DNA from: Marmoricola sp.
GTDB taxonomy: Bacteria > Actinomycetota > Actinomycetes > Propionibacteriales > Nocardioidaceae
Assembly (NCBI GenBank): GCA_025965315.1
Contig: JAOPXD010000107.1
Location: 45,765 to 109,764 of the forward strand
Length of the DNA stretch: 64,000 nucleotides
Reading direction: 5' to 3'
Position numbers and translations under genes: made by a program. Positions 9,902 to 18,469 of the stretch are shown one piece after another (within the stretch, counting starts at the first letter, position 1; every line of letters begins with the position of its first letter). The notes beneath the pieces were generated by a model that saw only the letters and a list, made by a program, of their open reading frames with translations, was not told the origin of the DNA and ran no database searches.

Positions 9902-10582
9902 TCAGCGATCCCAGGCGAACGGCGGGACCCGGTCGACGATGCCGTCGATCGCCGCGAGAGTGGCGTCGAGGCCGGCCAGGCTGTGCGGCGCGTCGCCGAT
10001 GGTGACCAGGTAGCTCTGCCGGAACGACCAGGCCAGGTCCGGCATGGTGAGTAGGTACTCCATCATCAGCGGGTGGAGGACGTCGGTGGCGAACTTACGG
10101 TCCGGCGAGCTCACCTTGAAGGCCCGGTTGAACTGCTCGGACTCGAGGTCGATGTCGTTGTCCAGGATCCGGCCGACGACCCGGGAGAAGAAACCCTCGG
10201 GCGAGACCGAGAGCGCCGGGACGACGTGGCCGAGGGCGAGTGCCACGACGGAGAAGGTGTGTCGCTCGGTCCTGGTCCGCGAGTTCCCCTCGCTGTCGGT
10301 GTAGCGCTCGGTGGTCGCGTACTCGTAGTCGAAGGCGACGAACGCGCGGCCGTCGTGGGTGCCGCTGAGCACGTTCTCCGCGGATCGGCTGTGCCCGGTG
10401 CCGAACGGGGCGCCGTCGAACATGTCGATGTAGCCGGGGTCGCTCCGGGTGTAGGTCCAGCCCCGGCTCGCGGCAGCCGCTGCGAACGCCTCACGCCGCT
10501 TCTTCGCCTGCTGGTAGCCGAGGTAGCCGACCAGCCCGACGATCCCGAAGGCGACGACGGCCAGGACGATCACGAGCGCCAT
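9902..10582 (-). CDS. Hypothetical membrane-anchored protein paired with LemA
   Basis: N-terminal TM MALVIVLAVVAFGIVGLVGYLGYQQAKKRR; stop/start overlap with the LemA gene. Confidence 0.65.
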   Translation of the reverse strand: MALVIVLAVVAFGIVGLVGYLGYQQAKKRREAFAAAAASRGWTYTRSDPGYIDMFDGAPFGTGHSRSAENVLSGTHDGRAFVAFDYEYATTERYTDSEGNSRTRTERHTFSVVALALGHVVPALSVSPEGFFSRVVGRILDNDIDLESEQFNRAFKVSSPDRKFATDVLHPLMMEYLLTMPDLAWSFRQSYLVTIGDAPHSLAGLDATLAAIDGIVDRVPPFAWDR

Positions 10583-11148
10583 CAGAGACCCGCCCCGGCG
10601 TCCGGTACGGCGCGCGCAGCGGCATCGGTGATCTCGAAGAAGTCGCGCGCGCCGAAGGAGAACCAGCCGGCGACGACGTTGGACGGGAAGGTTGCGACGC
10701 GGGTGTTGTAAGCGCTCACATTGAGGTTGTAGAACCGGCGGGACGCGGCGATCCGATCCTCGGTGTTGGTGAGTTCGGTCTGCAGCTGCAGGAAGTTGCT
10801 GCTCGCCTTGAGGTCCGGGTAGGCCTCGGCGCGCGCGAGCACGGTTCCCAGCTGCCGGCCTACCTGCTCCTCGTAGCTCTGCCGCGATGACGGAGCGTCG
10901 CCCTTGTGTGCCGTCGCCTGCTCCCGAGCGGCGGCCAGCGCCTCGAGCAGCGCGCGCTCGTGGGCCGCGTAGCCGGCGACGGTGCTGACCAGGTTGGGGA
11001 TCAGGTCGTGGCGGCGGGTGAGCTCCACGTCGATCCCGCCCCAGGAGGCGTCGACGAGCGTGCGCTGCCGGACGAACCGGTTGTACATGACCACGACCGA
11101 GAGGCCGAGCACGGCAACGAACCCGAGAACGATGTAGACGGCAACCAT
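10582..11148 (-). CDS. lemA: LemA family protein
   Basis: MVAVYIVLGFVAVLGLSVVVMYNRFVRQRTLVDASWGGIDVELTRRHDLIPNLVSTVAGYAAHE...SSNFLQLQTELTNTEDRIAASRRFYNLNV. Confidence 0.9.
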   Translation of the reverse strand: MVAVYIVLGFVAVLGLSVVVMYNRFVRQRTLVDASWGGIDVELTRRHDLIPNLVSTVAGYAAHERALLEALAAAREQATAHKGDAPSSRQSYEEQVGRQLGTVLARAEAYPDLKASSNFLQLQTELTNTEDRIAASRRFYNLNVSAYNTRVATFPSNVVAGWFSFGARDFFEITDAAARAVPDAGAGL

Positions 11149-11170
11149 GCCGCCCAATCTAGGTCCCCGC

Positions 11171-11980
11171 TCAGCTGCCGGTGAAGTTGGCCGGACGCTT
11201 CTCCAAGAAGGCGCGCGGCCCCTCCTTCGCGTCGTTGGACTTGAAGACCTCGGCACCGACCTTGGCATCGTCGGCCCAGCAGTCGTCCTCGTGCTTGCCC
11301 TCGGAGTCGCGCATCGTCTTCAGGATGGCCTGGACGGCGAGCGGGCCGTTCGCGGCGATCTTGTCGGCGATCTCGTGCGCCTTCGCCAGAGCGTCGCCGT
11401 CGGGGACGACGTGCCCGATGAGGCCGAGCTCCTTGGCCTCGGGCGCGAGCAGCAGCCGACCGGTGAGCAGCAGCTCGGCCGCGACGGTGTACGGGATCTG
11501 GCGCGGGAGGCGGACAGCGGAGCCGCCCATCGGGTACAGGCTCCACTTCGCCTCGGCCACGCCGAATTTCGCCGACTCCCCGGCGACCCGGATGTCGGTG
11601 CCCTGCAGGATCTCGGTGCCTCCAGCGATGGCGGGCCCCTCGACCGCGGCGATCAGCGGCTTGGTGAGCCGGAAGCCCTTGAGGAGGCCCTTGAGGATCG
11701 TGGGGTCGAACTCGCCGGACTCGAAGCTGTCGCCCGGGGGCTTCTCGTTCGCCGTCTTGAGGTCCATCCCGGCACAGAAGTAGCCGCCGGCGCCGGTGAG
11801 GATGCAGACCCGGATCTCGGGATCGGCGTTCACCCGGTCCCAGGCGTCCTCCATGATCCGCAGCATGTCGCTCGAGAGCGCGTTGCGCCGCTCGGGGCGG
11901 TTCATCGTCACGATCAGCTTGTGACCGTCCTGCTCGACGATGCAGTCGGGGGTGGTCCGCTCAGTGCTGGTGTCCGTCAT
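11171..11980 (-). CDS. echA19: Enoyl-CoA hydratase, EchA19-like
   Basis: Crotonase motifs [79 protein letters not shown]; divergent from FadD19 as recalled for Rv3516/Rv3515c. Confidence 0.82.
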   Translation of the reverse strand: MTDTSTERTTPDCIVEQDGHKLIVTMNRPERRNALSSDMLRIMEDAWDRVNADPEIRVCILTGAGGYFCAGMDLKTANEKPPGDSFESGEFDPTILKGLLKGFRLTKPLIAAVEGPAIAGGTEILQGTDIRVAGESAKFGVAEAKWSLYPMGGSAVRLPRQIPYTVAAELLLTGRLLLAPEAKELGLIGHVVPDGDALAKAHEIADKIAANGPLAVQAILKTMRDSEGKHEDDCWADDAKVGAEVFKSNDAKEGPRAFLEKRPANFTGS

Positions 11981-12002
11981 GCGGGGAATGCTAGCCATAA
12001 AC

Positions 12003-12016
12003 AAGAACGTGTTCTA
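12003..12016. promoter_or_regulatory. KstR-type operator AAGAACGTGTTCTA (one mismatch)
   Basis: Sequence read directly; between divergent echA19-like and fadD19-like genes. Confidence 0.65.
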
Positions 12017-12027
12017 GTCTTCGGCTC

Positions 12028-13686
12028 ATGGCTTTGAACATCGCTGACCTCTTTGAGCACGCCGTCGATGCGGCCCCCGACAAGCCCGCCGTGAAGGTGG
12101 GCGAGCGCGTGGTGACCTTCGCCGAGCTCGAGTCCGATTCCAACCGACTTGCGCACTACCTGATGAGTCAGGGCGTCAAGGCCGGCGACCACGTCGCGGT
12201 CTACGCCAAGAACAGCATCGAGCACGTCGTTGCGGTCCTCGCGATCGTCAAGATCCGCGCGGTGAACATCAACGTCAACTACCGCTATGTGGAGGGCGAG
12301 CTCAACTACCTCTTCGAGAACGCCGACGTGGTGGCGCTGATCGTGGAGCGCACCTACGCCCCGCTGGTCGCGAAGACCTTCCCGAACCACCCGAAGCTGA
12401 CCACCGTCGTCGTGGTCCCTGACGTCATCGAGCCCGAGGACCAGTCCGACATCAGCGCGTTCGACGGCGTCCTGTACGCCGACGCGATCGGCGACCAGAG
12501 TGCCGAGCGCGACTTCGAGGAGCGCAGCGCCGACGACCTGCACATCATCTACACCGGGGGCACCACCGGCTTCCCGAAGGGCGTCATGTGGCGCCATGAG
12601 GACTTCTGGCGCACCCTCGGCGGCGGCATCGACTTCTACACCGGCGAGAAGCTCGACGAGTACGACCAGTCGAAGCAGGCCGCCCAGGACGGCCGGATGG
12701 TCACCTTCCCGCTGAGCCCGTTGATGCACGGTGGCGCCCAGGCCGGTCTGCTGATGCACCTGTTCGCCGGGCACCTCACGATCCTGGAGCCCAAGTTCGA
12801 CCCCCAGCGCACCTGGGAGTTGATCGACGAGAACGGCATCATGCTGATCTTCATGACCGGTGACGCGATGGCGCGACCCCTGATCGAGGAGTTCGAGCGC
12901 AAGGCCAAGACCGACTCGCCGTACAGCGGCGCGAGCCTGTTCGCGGTGTCCTCGAGCGCGGCGATCTTCAGCCCCGAGGTCAAGGAGCGCTGGATCGAGG
13001 CGCTGCCGAACCCGGTGTACACCGACTCGGTCGGTGCCTCGGAGACCGGCTTCCAGGGCATGGGCATGCAGGACAAGACCCACATCTCCAGTGACGGTCC
13101 CGTCGTCGGGCTCGGCCCGAGCAGCGTCGTCATCGACGAGAACAACCACATCCTCGACCTGGCTACCAACGTGGGCAAGATCGGCCGACTGGGCCGCGGC
13201 GGCTCGGTGCCGGTGGGTTACTACAAGGACGAGAAGAAGTCCGCCGAGACCTTCCTGGTCGTCGACGGCATGCGGATCTCGGTGCCCGGCGACTTCGCCC
13301 GGATCGAGGAGGACAACAAGGTCACGCTCCTCGGTCGTGGCTCGAACTGCGTCAACACCGGCGGCGAGAAGGTCTACCCCGAAGAGGTCGAGATGGCGAT
13401 CAAGCGCCACCCGGCCGTGTACGACGTCCTCGTCGTCGGCATTCCGGACGAGAAGTTCGGCCAGGCCGTGGCCGCGGTGATCCAGCCGCGCGAGGGCGAG
13501 ACCGTCGAGCTCGGGGAGCTGCGCGAGTACCTCCGCGAGTTCCTCTCCGGCTACAAGCTTCCGCGGACGATGACCCTCGTCCCGGAGATCCCGCGCAATG
13601 CCACCGGCAAGGCGCAGTACCCGAAGGCCAAGGAGCTGCTGCTCGAGGCCAAAGCCCTGAACAACACCGAAGGAGCGTCGGCCTGA
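12028..13686 (+). CDS. fadD19: Steroid-type acyl-CoA synthetase, FadD19-like
   Basis: MALNIADLFEHAVDAAPDKPAVKVGERVVTFAELESDSNRLAHYL...YTGGTTGFPKGVMWRHEDFWRTLGGG...NTGGEKVYPEEVE; strong remembered resemblance to FadD19. Confidence 0.88.
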   Translation: MALNIADLFEHAVDAAPDKPAVKVGERVVTFAELESDSNRLAHYLMSQGVKAGDHVAVYAKNSIEHVVAVLAIVKIRAVNINVNYRYVEGELNYLFENADVVALIVERTYAPLVAKTFPNHPKLTTVVVVPDVIEPEDQSDISAFDGVLYADAIGDQSAERDFEERSADDLHIIYTGGTTGFPKGVMWRHEDFWRTLGGGIDFYTGEKLDEYDQSKQAAQDGRMVTFPLSPLMHGGAQAGLLMHLFAGHLTILEPKFDPQRTWELIDENGIMLIFMTGDAMARPLIEEFERKAKTDSPYSGASLFAVSSSAAIFSPEVKERWIEALPNPVYTDSVGASETGFQGMGMQDKTHISSDGPVVGLGPSSVVIDENNHILDLATNVGKIGRLGRGGSVPVGYYKDEKKSAETFLVVDGMRISVPGDFARIEEDNKVTLLGRGSNCVNTGGEKVYPEEVEMAIKRHPAVYDVLVVGIPDEKFGQAVAAVIQPREGETVELGELREYLREFLSGYKLPRTMTLVPEIPRNATGKAQYPKAKELLLEAKALNNTEGASA

Positions 13687-14786
13687 TGCGCACGGAGCTT
13701 TGTGAACGACTCGGCAACGAGTACCCGATCTTCGCCTTCACCCCCTCGGAGAAGGTCGCCGCGGCGGTCTCCCGGGCCGGTGGTCTGGGCGTGCTCGGGG
13801 CGGTCCGCTTCAACGACTCGAGCGAGCTCGACGAGACGCTGACGTGGATGGATGAGAACACCGACGGCAAGCCGTACGGCGTCGACATCGTGATGCCGAT
13901 GAAGATCCCCACCGAGGGCACCTCGGTCGACCTGAAGTCCCTGATCCCCGGCGAGCACATCACGTTCGTGGAGGAGACCCTGCGCAAGCTCGGTGTCCCG
14001 CCGCTGCCGGAGGGTGAGGGCCGCGAGGGTGTTCTCGGCTGGCTGCACAGCACCGCGCGCAGCCACGTCGACGTCGCGCTGCAGCACCGCCCGGTCCTGA
14101 TCGCGAACGCGCTCGGCACCCCGCCGGTCGACGTCATCGAACTCGCCCACGCCAAGGGTGTCCTGGTTGCCGCGCTGGCCGGAGCCGGCAAGCACGCCGC
14201 GAGCCACGTCGCCAACGGCGTGGACATCATCGTGTCCCAGGGCTACGAGGCCGGCGGCCACACCGGTGAGATCGCCAGCATGGTGCTCACCCCGGAGATC
14301 GTCGACGCGGTCGGTCCCGACGTCCCGGTGCTCGCCGCCGGTGGCATCGGCTGCGGCCGTCAGGTCGCCGCCTCGCTCGCCCTGGGCGCCCAGGGTGTCT
14401 GGACCGGGTCGCTCTGGCTCACCGTGGCGGAGTACGACCTCGGCAACAGCGACGCCGTCCAGCGCGCGCTGCTCAAGGCGGGCTCGGGCGACACCGTCCG
14501 CAGCCGTGTCTACACCGGCAAGCCGGCGCGCCTGCTGAAGAACAAGTGGACTGCTGCGTGGGAGGAGGAGGGTGCCCCGGCGCCGCTCCCGATGCCGCTG
14601 CAGAACCTGCTCGTCTCCGACGCCCACAACCGGATGAACGGCGCTGACGACGCCGATGCCGTCGCGATGCCGGCGGGCCAGATCATCGGTCGCACGAACG
14701 AGGTCAAGCCGGTCGCTCAGGTGATGGCCGAGCTCATCGCCGAGTACGAGGAGACCGTGACCCGCCTCCAGAAGATCAGCGGCTGA
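13686..14786 (+). CDS. Nitronate monooxygenase family flavoprotein
   Basis: VSRAGGLGVLGAVRF, VSQGYEAGGHTGEI, PVLAAGGIGCGRQVAASLALGAQGVWTGS. Confidence 0.85.
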   Translation: MRTELCERLGNEYPIFAFTPSEKVAAAVSRAGGLGVLGAVRFNDSSELDETLTWMDENTDGKPYGVDIVMPMKIPTEGTSVDLKSLIPGEHITFVEETLRKLGVPPLPEGEGREGVLGWLHSTARSHVDVALQHRPVLIANALGTPPVDVIELAHAKGVLVAALAGAGKHAASHVANGVDIIVSQGYEAGGHTGEIASMVLTPEIVDAVGPDVPVLAAGGIGCGRQVAASLALGAQGVWTGSLWLTVAEYDLGNSDAVQRALLKAGSGDTVRSRVYTGKPARLLKNKWTAAWEEEGAPAPLPMPLQNLLVSDAHNRMNGADDADAVAMPAGQIIGRTNEVKPVAQVMAELIAEYEETVTRLQKISG

Positions 14787-14799
14787 CGAACCTGCAGCA

Positions 14800-14836
14800 C
14801 GAGCACCCGTTCAGGCCTAGCCTGGACGGGTGCTCG
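14800..14836 (+). terminator. 17-bp stem / 3-nt loop hairpin overlapping the next start codon
   Basis: CGAGCACCCGTTCAGGC-CTA-GCCTGGACGGGTGCTCG; one T:G pair, otherwise perfect. Confidence 0.7.
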
Positions 14837-15438
14837 TCTCTTTCCTGACCTTCACCGGCGCCGCGGCCCTGATCGTCCTGCTGCCCGGCCCCGACACGCT
14901 CGTCGTGGTCCGCGCGATCCTGCGCGGCGGCCGCCGGCAGGGCGTCCTGACGGCGCTGGGGAACCTGGTCGGCCTGTCCGTCTGGGTGACCGCGGCGACG
15001 CTCGGGATCGCAGCGCTGCTGCGCGCCAGCGAGCTCGGGTACGACGCCCTGAGGGTCGTCGGCGCGGCGTACCTGGTGTTCCTGGGCGTCCAGGCGTGGC
15101 GGACCCGCGGAGCGGTCACGGAGGCTGCGGACGTGCGCCCGAGCGTGCTCGGCACGGGATTCCGGGCGGGCGTCCTGACCAACTTGCTGAACCCGAAGGT
15201 CGGAGTCTTCTTCGTGACCTTCTTGCCCGGCTTCGTCCCGGACGGCGCCTCGGTCGGCCTGACCACGGCAGCGTTCGGCGCGGTCTTCGTCGTCCTCACG
15301 GCCCTCTACTGGCTGGTGCTCCTTGCGCTCGCCGGGCGCGTGACGGACTGGATGAACACCCCGCGGATCCGGCACCGTCTCGACGTCGCCACCGCCGGTG
15401 TCCTGGTGGCCTTCGGGATCCGCCTCGCCACGGAATGA
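14830..15438 (+). CDS. LysE family amino-acid/metabolite exporter
   Basis: LVSFLTFTGAAALIVLLPGPDTLVVVRAILRGGRRQGVLTALGNLVGLSVWVTAATLGIAALLRAS, FRAGVLTNLLNPKVGVFFVTFLPGFV. Confidence 0.9.
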   Translation: MLVSFLTFTGAAALIVLLPGPDTLVVVRAILRGGRRQGVLTALGNLVGLSVWVTAATLGIAALLRASELGYDALRVVGAAYLVFLGVQAWRTRGAVTEAADVRPSVLGTGFRAGVLTNLLNPKVGVFFVTFLPGFVPDGASVGLTTAAFGAVFVVLTALYWLVLLALAGRVTDWMNTPRIRHRLDVATAGVLVAFGIRLATE

Positions 15439-15478
15439 GAAACCTCCCAAACCGGTCGTGCTGACCTAGAGTCGCGTC

Positions 15479-16966
15479 ATGGTCGTCCAGAGATCCTCCC
15501 GCACCGCTGCCGTACGCCGTCTCCTCGCCGTGTCTGCGGCGGTGCTGTCCCTGGTTGGCGGCTTGGTGGCCACGGGCAGCTTCGGTGCCACGCCGGCACC
15601 GGTCGCGGCGTCGGTACCGAAGGCCACCTGCGGCCCGGGCTCGCTGCCCGAGACCTCGACGCAGGGCCGGGTCCCGAAGGCGGACTACACCTCGGGCCGG
15701 GTGAAGAAGGGCTACACCTGCAACACCAGCGAGGTCGGCCACCAGGGCAGCTCGGGAGGGTTCAAGACGCTGCGCTACACCGACTCCCGAGGCCACACCT
15801 GCGCGTTCTACGACTCGACGCTGACGATCCCGCGTGACGTCGTCTCGAACGTCCTGTCCGGCGACGGGCTGGGTGTGGTGGTCCTCGACATGACCAACCC
15901 GGCAAAGCCGAGGAAGACCGCGAACCTGGTCTCGGTGGGAATGATCAGCCCGCACGAGTCGCTGCTGGTCAACGCGAAGCGCGGCTTGCTGGTCGGCGTG
16001 ATGGGCACAGCGGTGACCGCCCCCGGCATCCTCGACGTGTACGACGTGAAGACCGACTGCCGCAAGCCGAAGCTGCTCTCCAGCTCGCTGTCAGGGATCC
16101 TCGGCCACGAGAGCGGTTTCTCCCCGGATGGGAAGACCTACTACGTCGCCGGCGTGCTCGGCACGCTGACTGCGGTCGACCTGACGAACCCGCGGAAACC
16201 GAAGATCGTCTACAAGGAGGGTGGCGTCGTCTACCACGGCCTCCGGCTGTCGAACGACGGCAACACCATGTACGTCGCCAACATCGGTCAGCCGAGCGCG
16301 AACCTGATCGAGGGTGCCGGGCTCCGGATCCTCGACGTCAGCCAGGTCCAGGCCCGTAAGGCCAAGCCCAAGGTGCCGGTGCTCTCGACCATCACCTGGC
16401 GCGGTTCCTCCATCCCGCAGGTCGCCGAGCCGTTCACCCGCGGTGGCCGGCACTACGTCTTCGAGGTCGACGAGTTCGTCGACCTGTTCACCTTCACCGG
16501 CCTGGTCGACATCAAGCACGCGCCCGTCGGCGCCGCCCGGATCATCGACGTACAGGACCCGAAGCATCCGAAGGTCGTCTCCGACATCCGGCTCAAGGTG
16601 CACCAGCCCGACCAGCGGGGCGGACCGCAGTACAACGACCCCGGGGCAGCACTTCCGGTCCAGGGGTACGCCGCGCACTACTGCGGTCTGCCGACACGCG
16701 TGGACCCGAAGATCGCGGGTTGCTCGATGATCGCCTCGGGCCTACGGCTCTTCGACATCCGCGACGTGAAGCACCCCAAGGAGGTGGCGTACTTCAACAA
16801 GCCGGTACCGAAGGTGAACAAGCTGGCACTGATCCCGGCCATCGGTTCCTGGGCGATGTCCCAGCCCGCCTGGGACCTGAGGAACAACAGCGTCTGGTAC
16901 ACCGACTCCAACTCAGGCTTCTACGTCGTCAAGCTGACCAACGGCGTCCAGAAGTTGCTGCACTGA
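15479..16966 (+). CDS. Secreted LVIVD-repeat protein (copy 1)
   Basis: Signal peptide RRLLAVSAAVLSLVGGLVATGS; repeats GVVVLDMTNPAKPRKTANL, VDLTNPRKPKIV, RIIDVQDPKHPKVVSDIRL, LFDIRDVKHPKEVAYF. Confidence 0.8.
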   Translation: MVVQRSSRTAAVRRLLAVSAAVLSLVGGLVATGSFGATPAPVAASVPKATCGPGSLPETSTQGRVPKADYTSGRVKKGYTCNTSEVGHQGSSGGFKTLRYTDSRGHTCAFYDSTLTIPRDVVSNVLSGDGLGVVVLDMTNPAKPRKTANLVSVGMISPHESLLVNAKRGLLVGVMGTAVTAPGILDVYDVKTDCRKPKLLSSSLSGILGHESGFSPDGKTYYVAGVLGTLTAVDLTNPRKPKIVYKEGGVVYHGLRLSNDGNTMYVANIGQPSANLIEGAGLRILDVSQVQARKAKPKVPVLSTITWRGSSIPQVAEPFTRGGRHYVFEVDEFVDLFTFTGLVDIKHAPVGAARIIDVQDPKHPKVVSDIRLKVHQPDQRGGPQYNDPGAALPVQGYAAHYCGLPTRVDPKIAGCSMIASGLRLFDIRDVKHPKEVAYFNKPVPKVNKLALIPAIGSWAMSQPAWDLRNNSVWYTDSNSGFYVVKLTNGVQKLLH

Positions 16967-17002
16967 GGCGTAGCGCGCCCGACCCCTGCTCGTTGAGCAG
17001 GC

Positions 17003-18466
17003 ATGACCAGCTCACCGCTGCAGCGACGTGCTGCCCTCCGCCGACTCGTCCTCCTCCTGGTCGTCGCCCTCGGCCTCGGCTCCTGGGCGCTCGCGGGCAC
17101 CTCCAACGCAGCAGACGACGCGGTGCGGTCGGCAGTACCAGCGGCCCTCTGCGGTCCCGGTTCCCTTCCTGAGACGTCGATCCAGGGCCGGGTCCCGAAG
17201 GCGGACTTCACCTCGGGGCGCTATCTGCAGGGCTACACGTGCAACACCACCGAGGTCTCCCGGGCCGGTACGACGGGCGGCTTCAAGACGCTTCGCTACA
17301 CCGACGCCCAGGGCAACACCTGTGCGTTCTACGACTCCTCCCAGCTGACCTCGCCCGACGCCCTGGTGGGCAACCTGCTCAACGGGCAGGGCAACGGGGT
17401 GGTCGTGCTCGACATGAACGACCCCGCCCACCCGCGGAAGACCGCCAACCTCACCTCGCTGCCGATGCTGGCTCCGCACGAGTCGCTGCTGGTCAACCAG
17501 GCCCGGGGCCTGCTCGTCGGAGTCCTCGGCACGGCCGCCACTGCTCCCGGCGCGCTCGCTGTGTACGACGTGAAGACCGACTGCCGCAAGCCGAAGCTTC
17601 TCAGCATCTCGCTGGCCGGGATCCTCGGCCACGAGAGCGGCTTCGCCCCGGACGGCAAGACGCTGTACGTGTCCAGCACCGTCTTCACCCTGGTCGGGGT
17701 CGACCTGACCGATCCGCGGAAGCCGAAGACACTGTTCGTCCAGCCCAACGTGCAGTACCACGGGATGCGCGTCTCCGACGACGGCCGGACCCTGTACGCC
17801 GCTCACATCGGTGAGCCGACCACCGGTCTGATCACCGGAGCCGGCTTGCGCATCCTCGACGTCAGCCAGGTTCAGGACCGGGTCAAGAACCCGAAGGTCT
17901 CGGTGCTCTCCGACCTGACCTGGCGTGGATCATCGATCCCGCAGGTCGCCGAACCGTTCAGCCGGGACGGGCACCAGTACGTCCTGGAGGTCGACGAGTT
18001 CGTCGACTTCTACTCCTTCAAGGGACTCGCCGACCTCGTGCACTCACCGGTCGGCGCGGCGCGGATCATCAACGTCGACGACCCGCGGCACCCGGTCCAG
18101 GTCAGCGACATCCGGCTGCAGGTCCACCAGCCCGCGGAGCACGCGGGTGAGCAGCGCAAGGACCCCGGTGCTGCGAGCCCGCTGGGCGGGTACGCCGGGC
18201 ACTACTGCAGTATGCCGACGCGGGTCTCGCCGAACATCGCAGCGTGCTCGATGATCGCCTCAGGCCTGCGCGTCTTCGATATCCGCGACGTCAGCCACCC
18301 GAAGGAGATCGCCTACTTCAACAAGCCCGACAAGTCCGGCGGTGCCGCGTTCTCCCAGCCCGCCTGGGACCCGGTCAACGGAAGTATCTGGTACACCGAC
18401 ACGAAGACCGGATTCCACGACGTGCGGCTGACCAACGGCGTCGCGGACCTGCTGCCTGCGCCGTAG
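17003..18466 (+). CDS. Secreted LVIVD-repeat protein (copy 2, tandem paralogue)
   Basis: Collinear with the 15479-16966 product: LCGPGSLPETSIQGRVPKADFTSGRYLQGYTCNT, ALYDVKTDCRKPKLL-type, AACSMIASGLRVFDIRDVSHPKEIAYFNKP. Confidence 0.8.
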   Translation: MTSSPLQRRAALRRLVLLLVVALGLGSWALAGTSNAADDAVRSAVPAALCGPGSLPETSIQGRVPKADFTSGRYLQGYTCNTTEVSRAGTTGGFKTLRYTDAQGNTCAFYDSSQLTSPDALVGNLLNGQGNGVVVLDMNDPAHPRKTANLTSLPMLAPHESLLVNQARGLLVGVLGTAATAPGALAVYDVKTDCRKPKLLSISLAGILGHESGFAPDGKTLYVSSTVFTLVGVDLTDPRKPKTLFVQPNVQYHGMRVSDDGRTLYAAHIGEPTTGLITGAGLRILDVSQVQDRVKNPKVSVLSDLTWRGSSIPQVAEPFSRDGHQYVLEVDEFVDFYSFKGLADLVHSPVGAARIINVDDPRHPVQVSDIRLQVHQPAEHAGEQRKDPGAASPLGGYAGHYCSMPTRVSPNIAACSMIASGLRVFDIRDVSHPKEIAYFNKPDKSGGAAFSQPAWDPVNGSIWYTDTKTGFHDVRLTNGVADLLPAP

Positions 18467-18469
18467 GGG

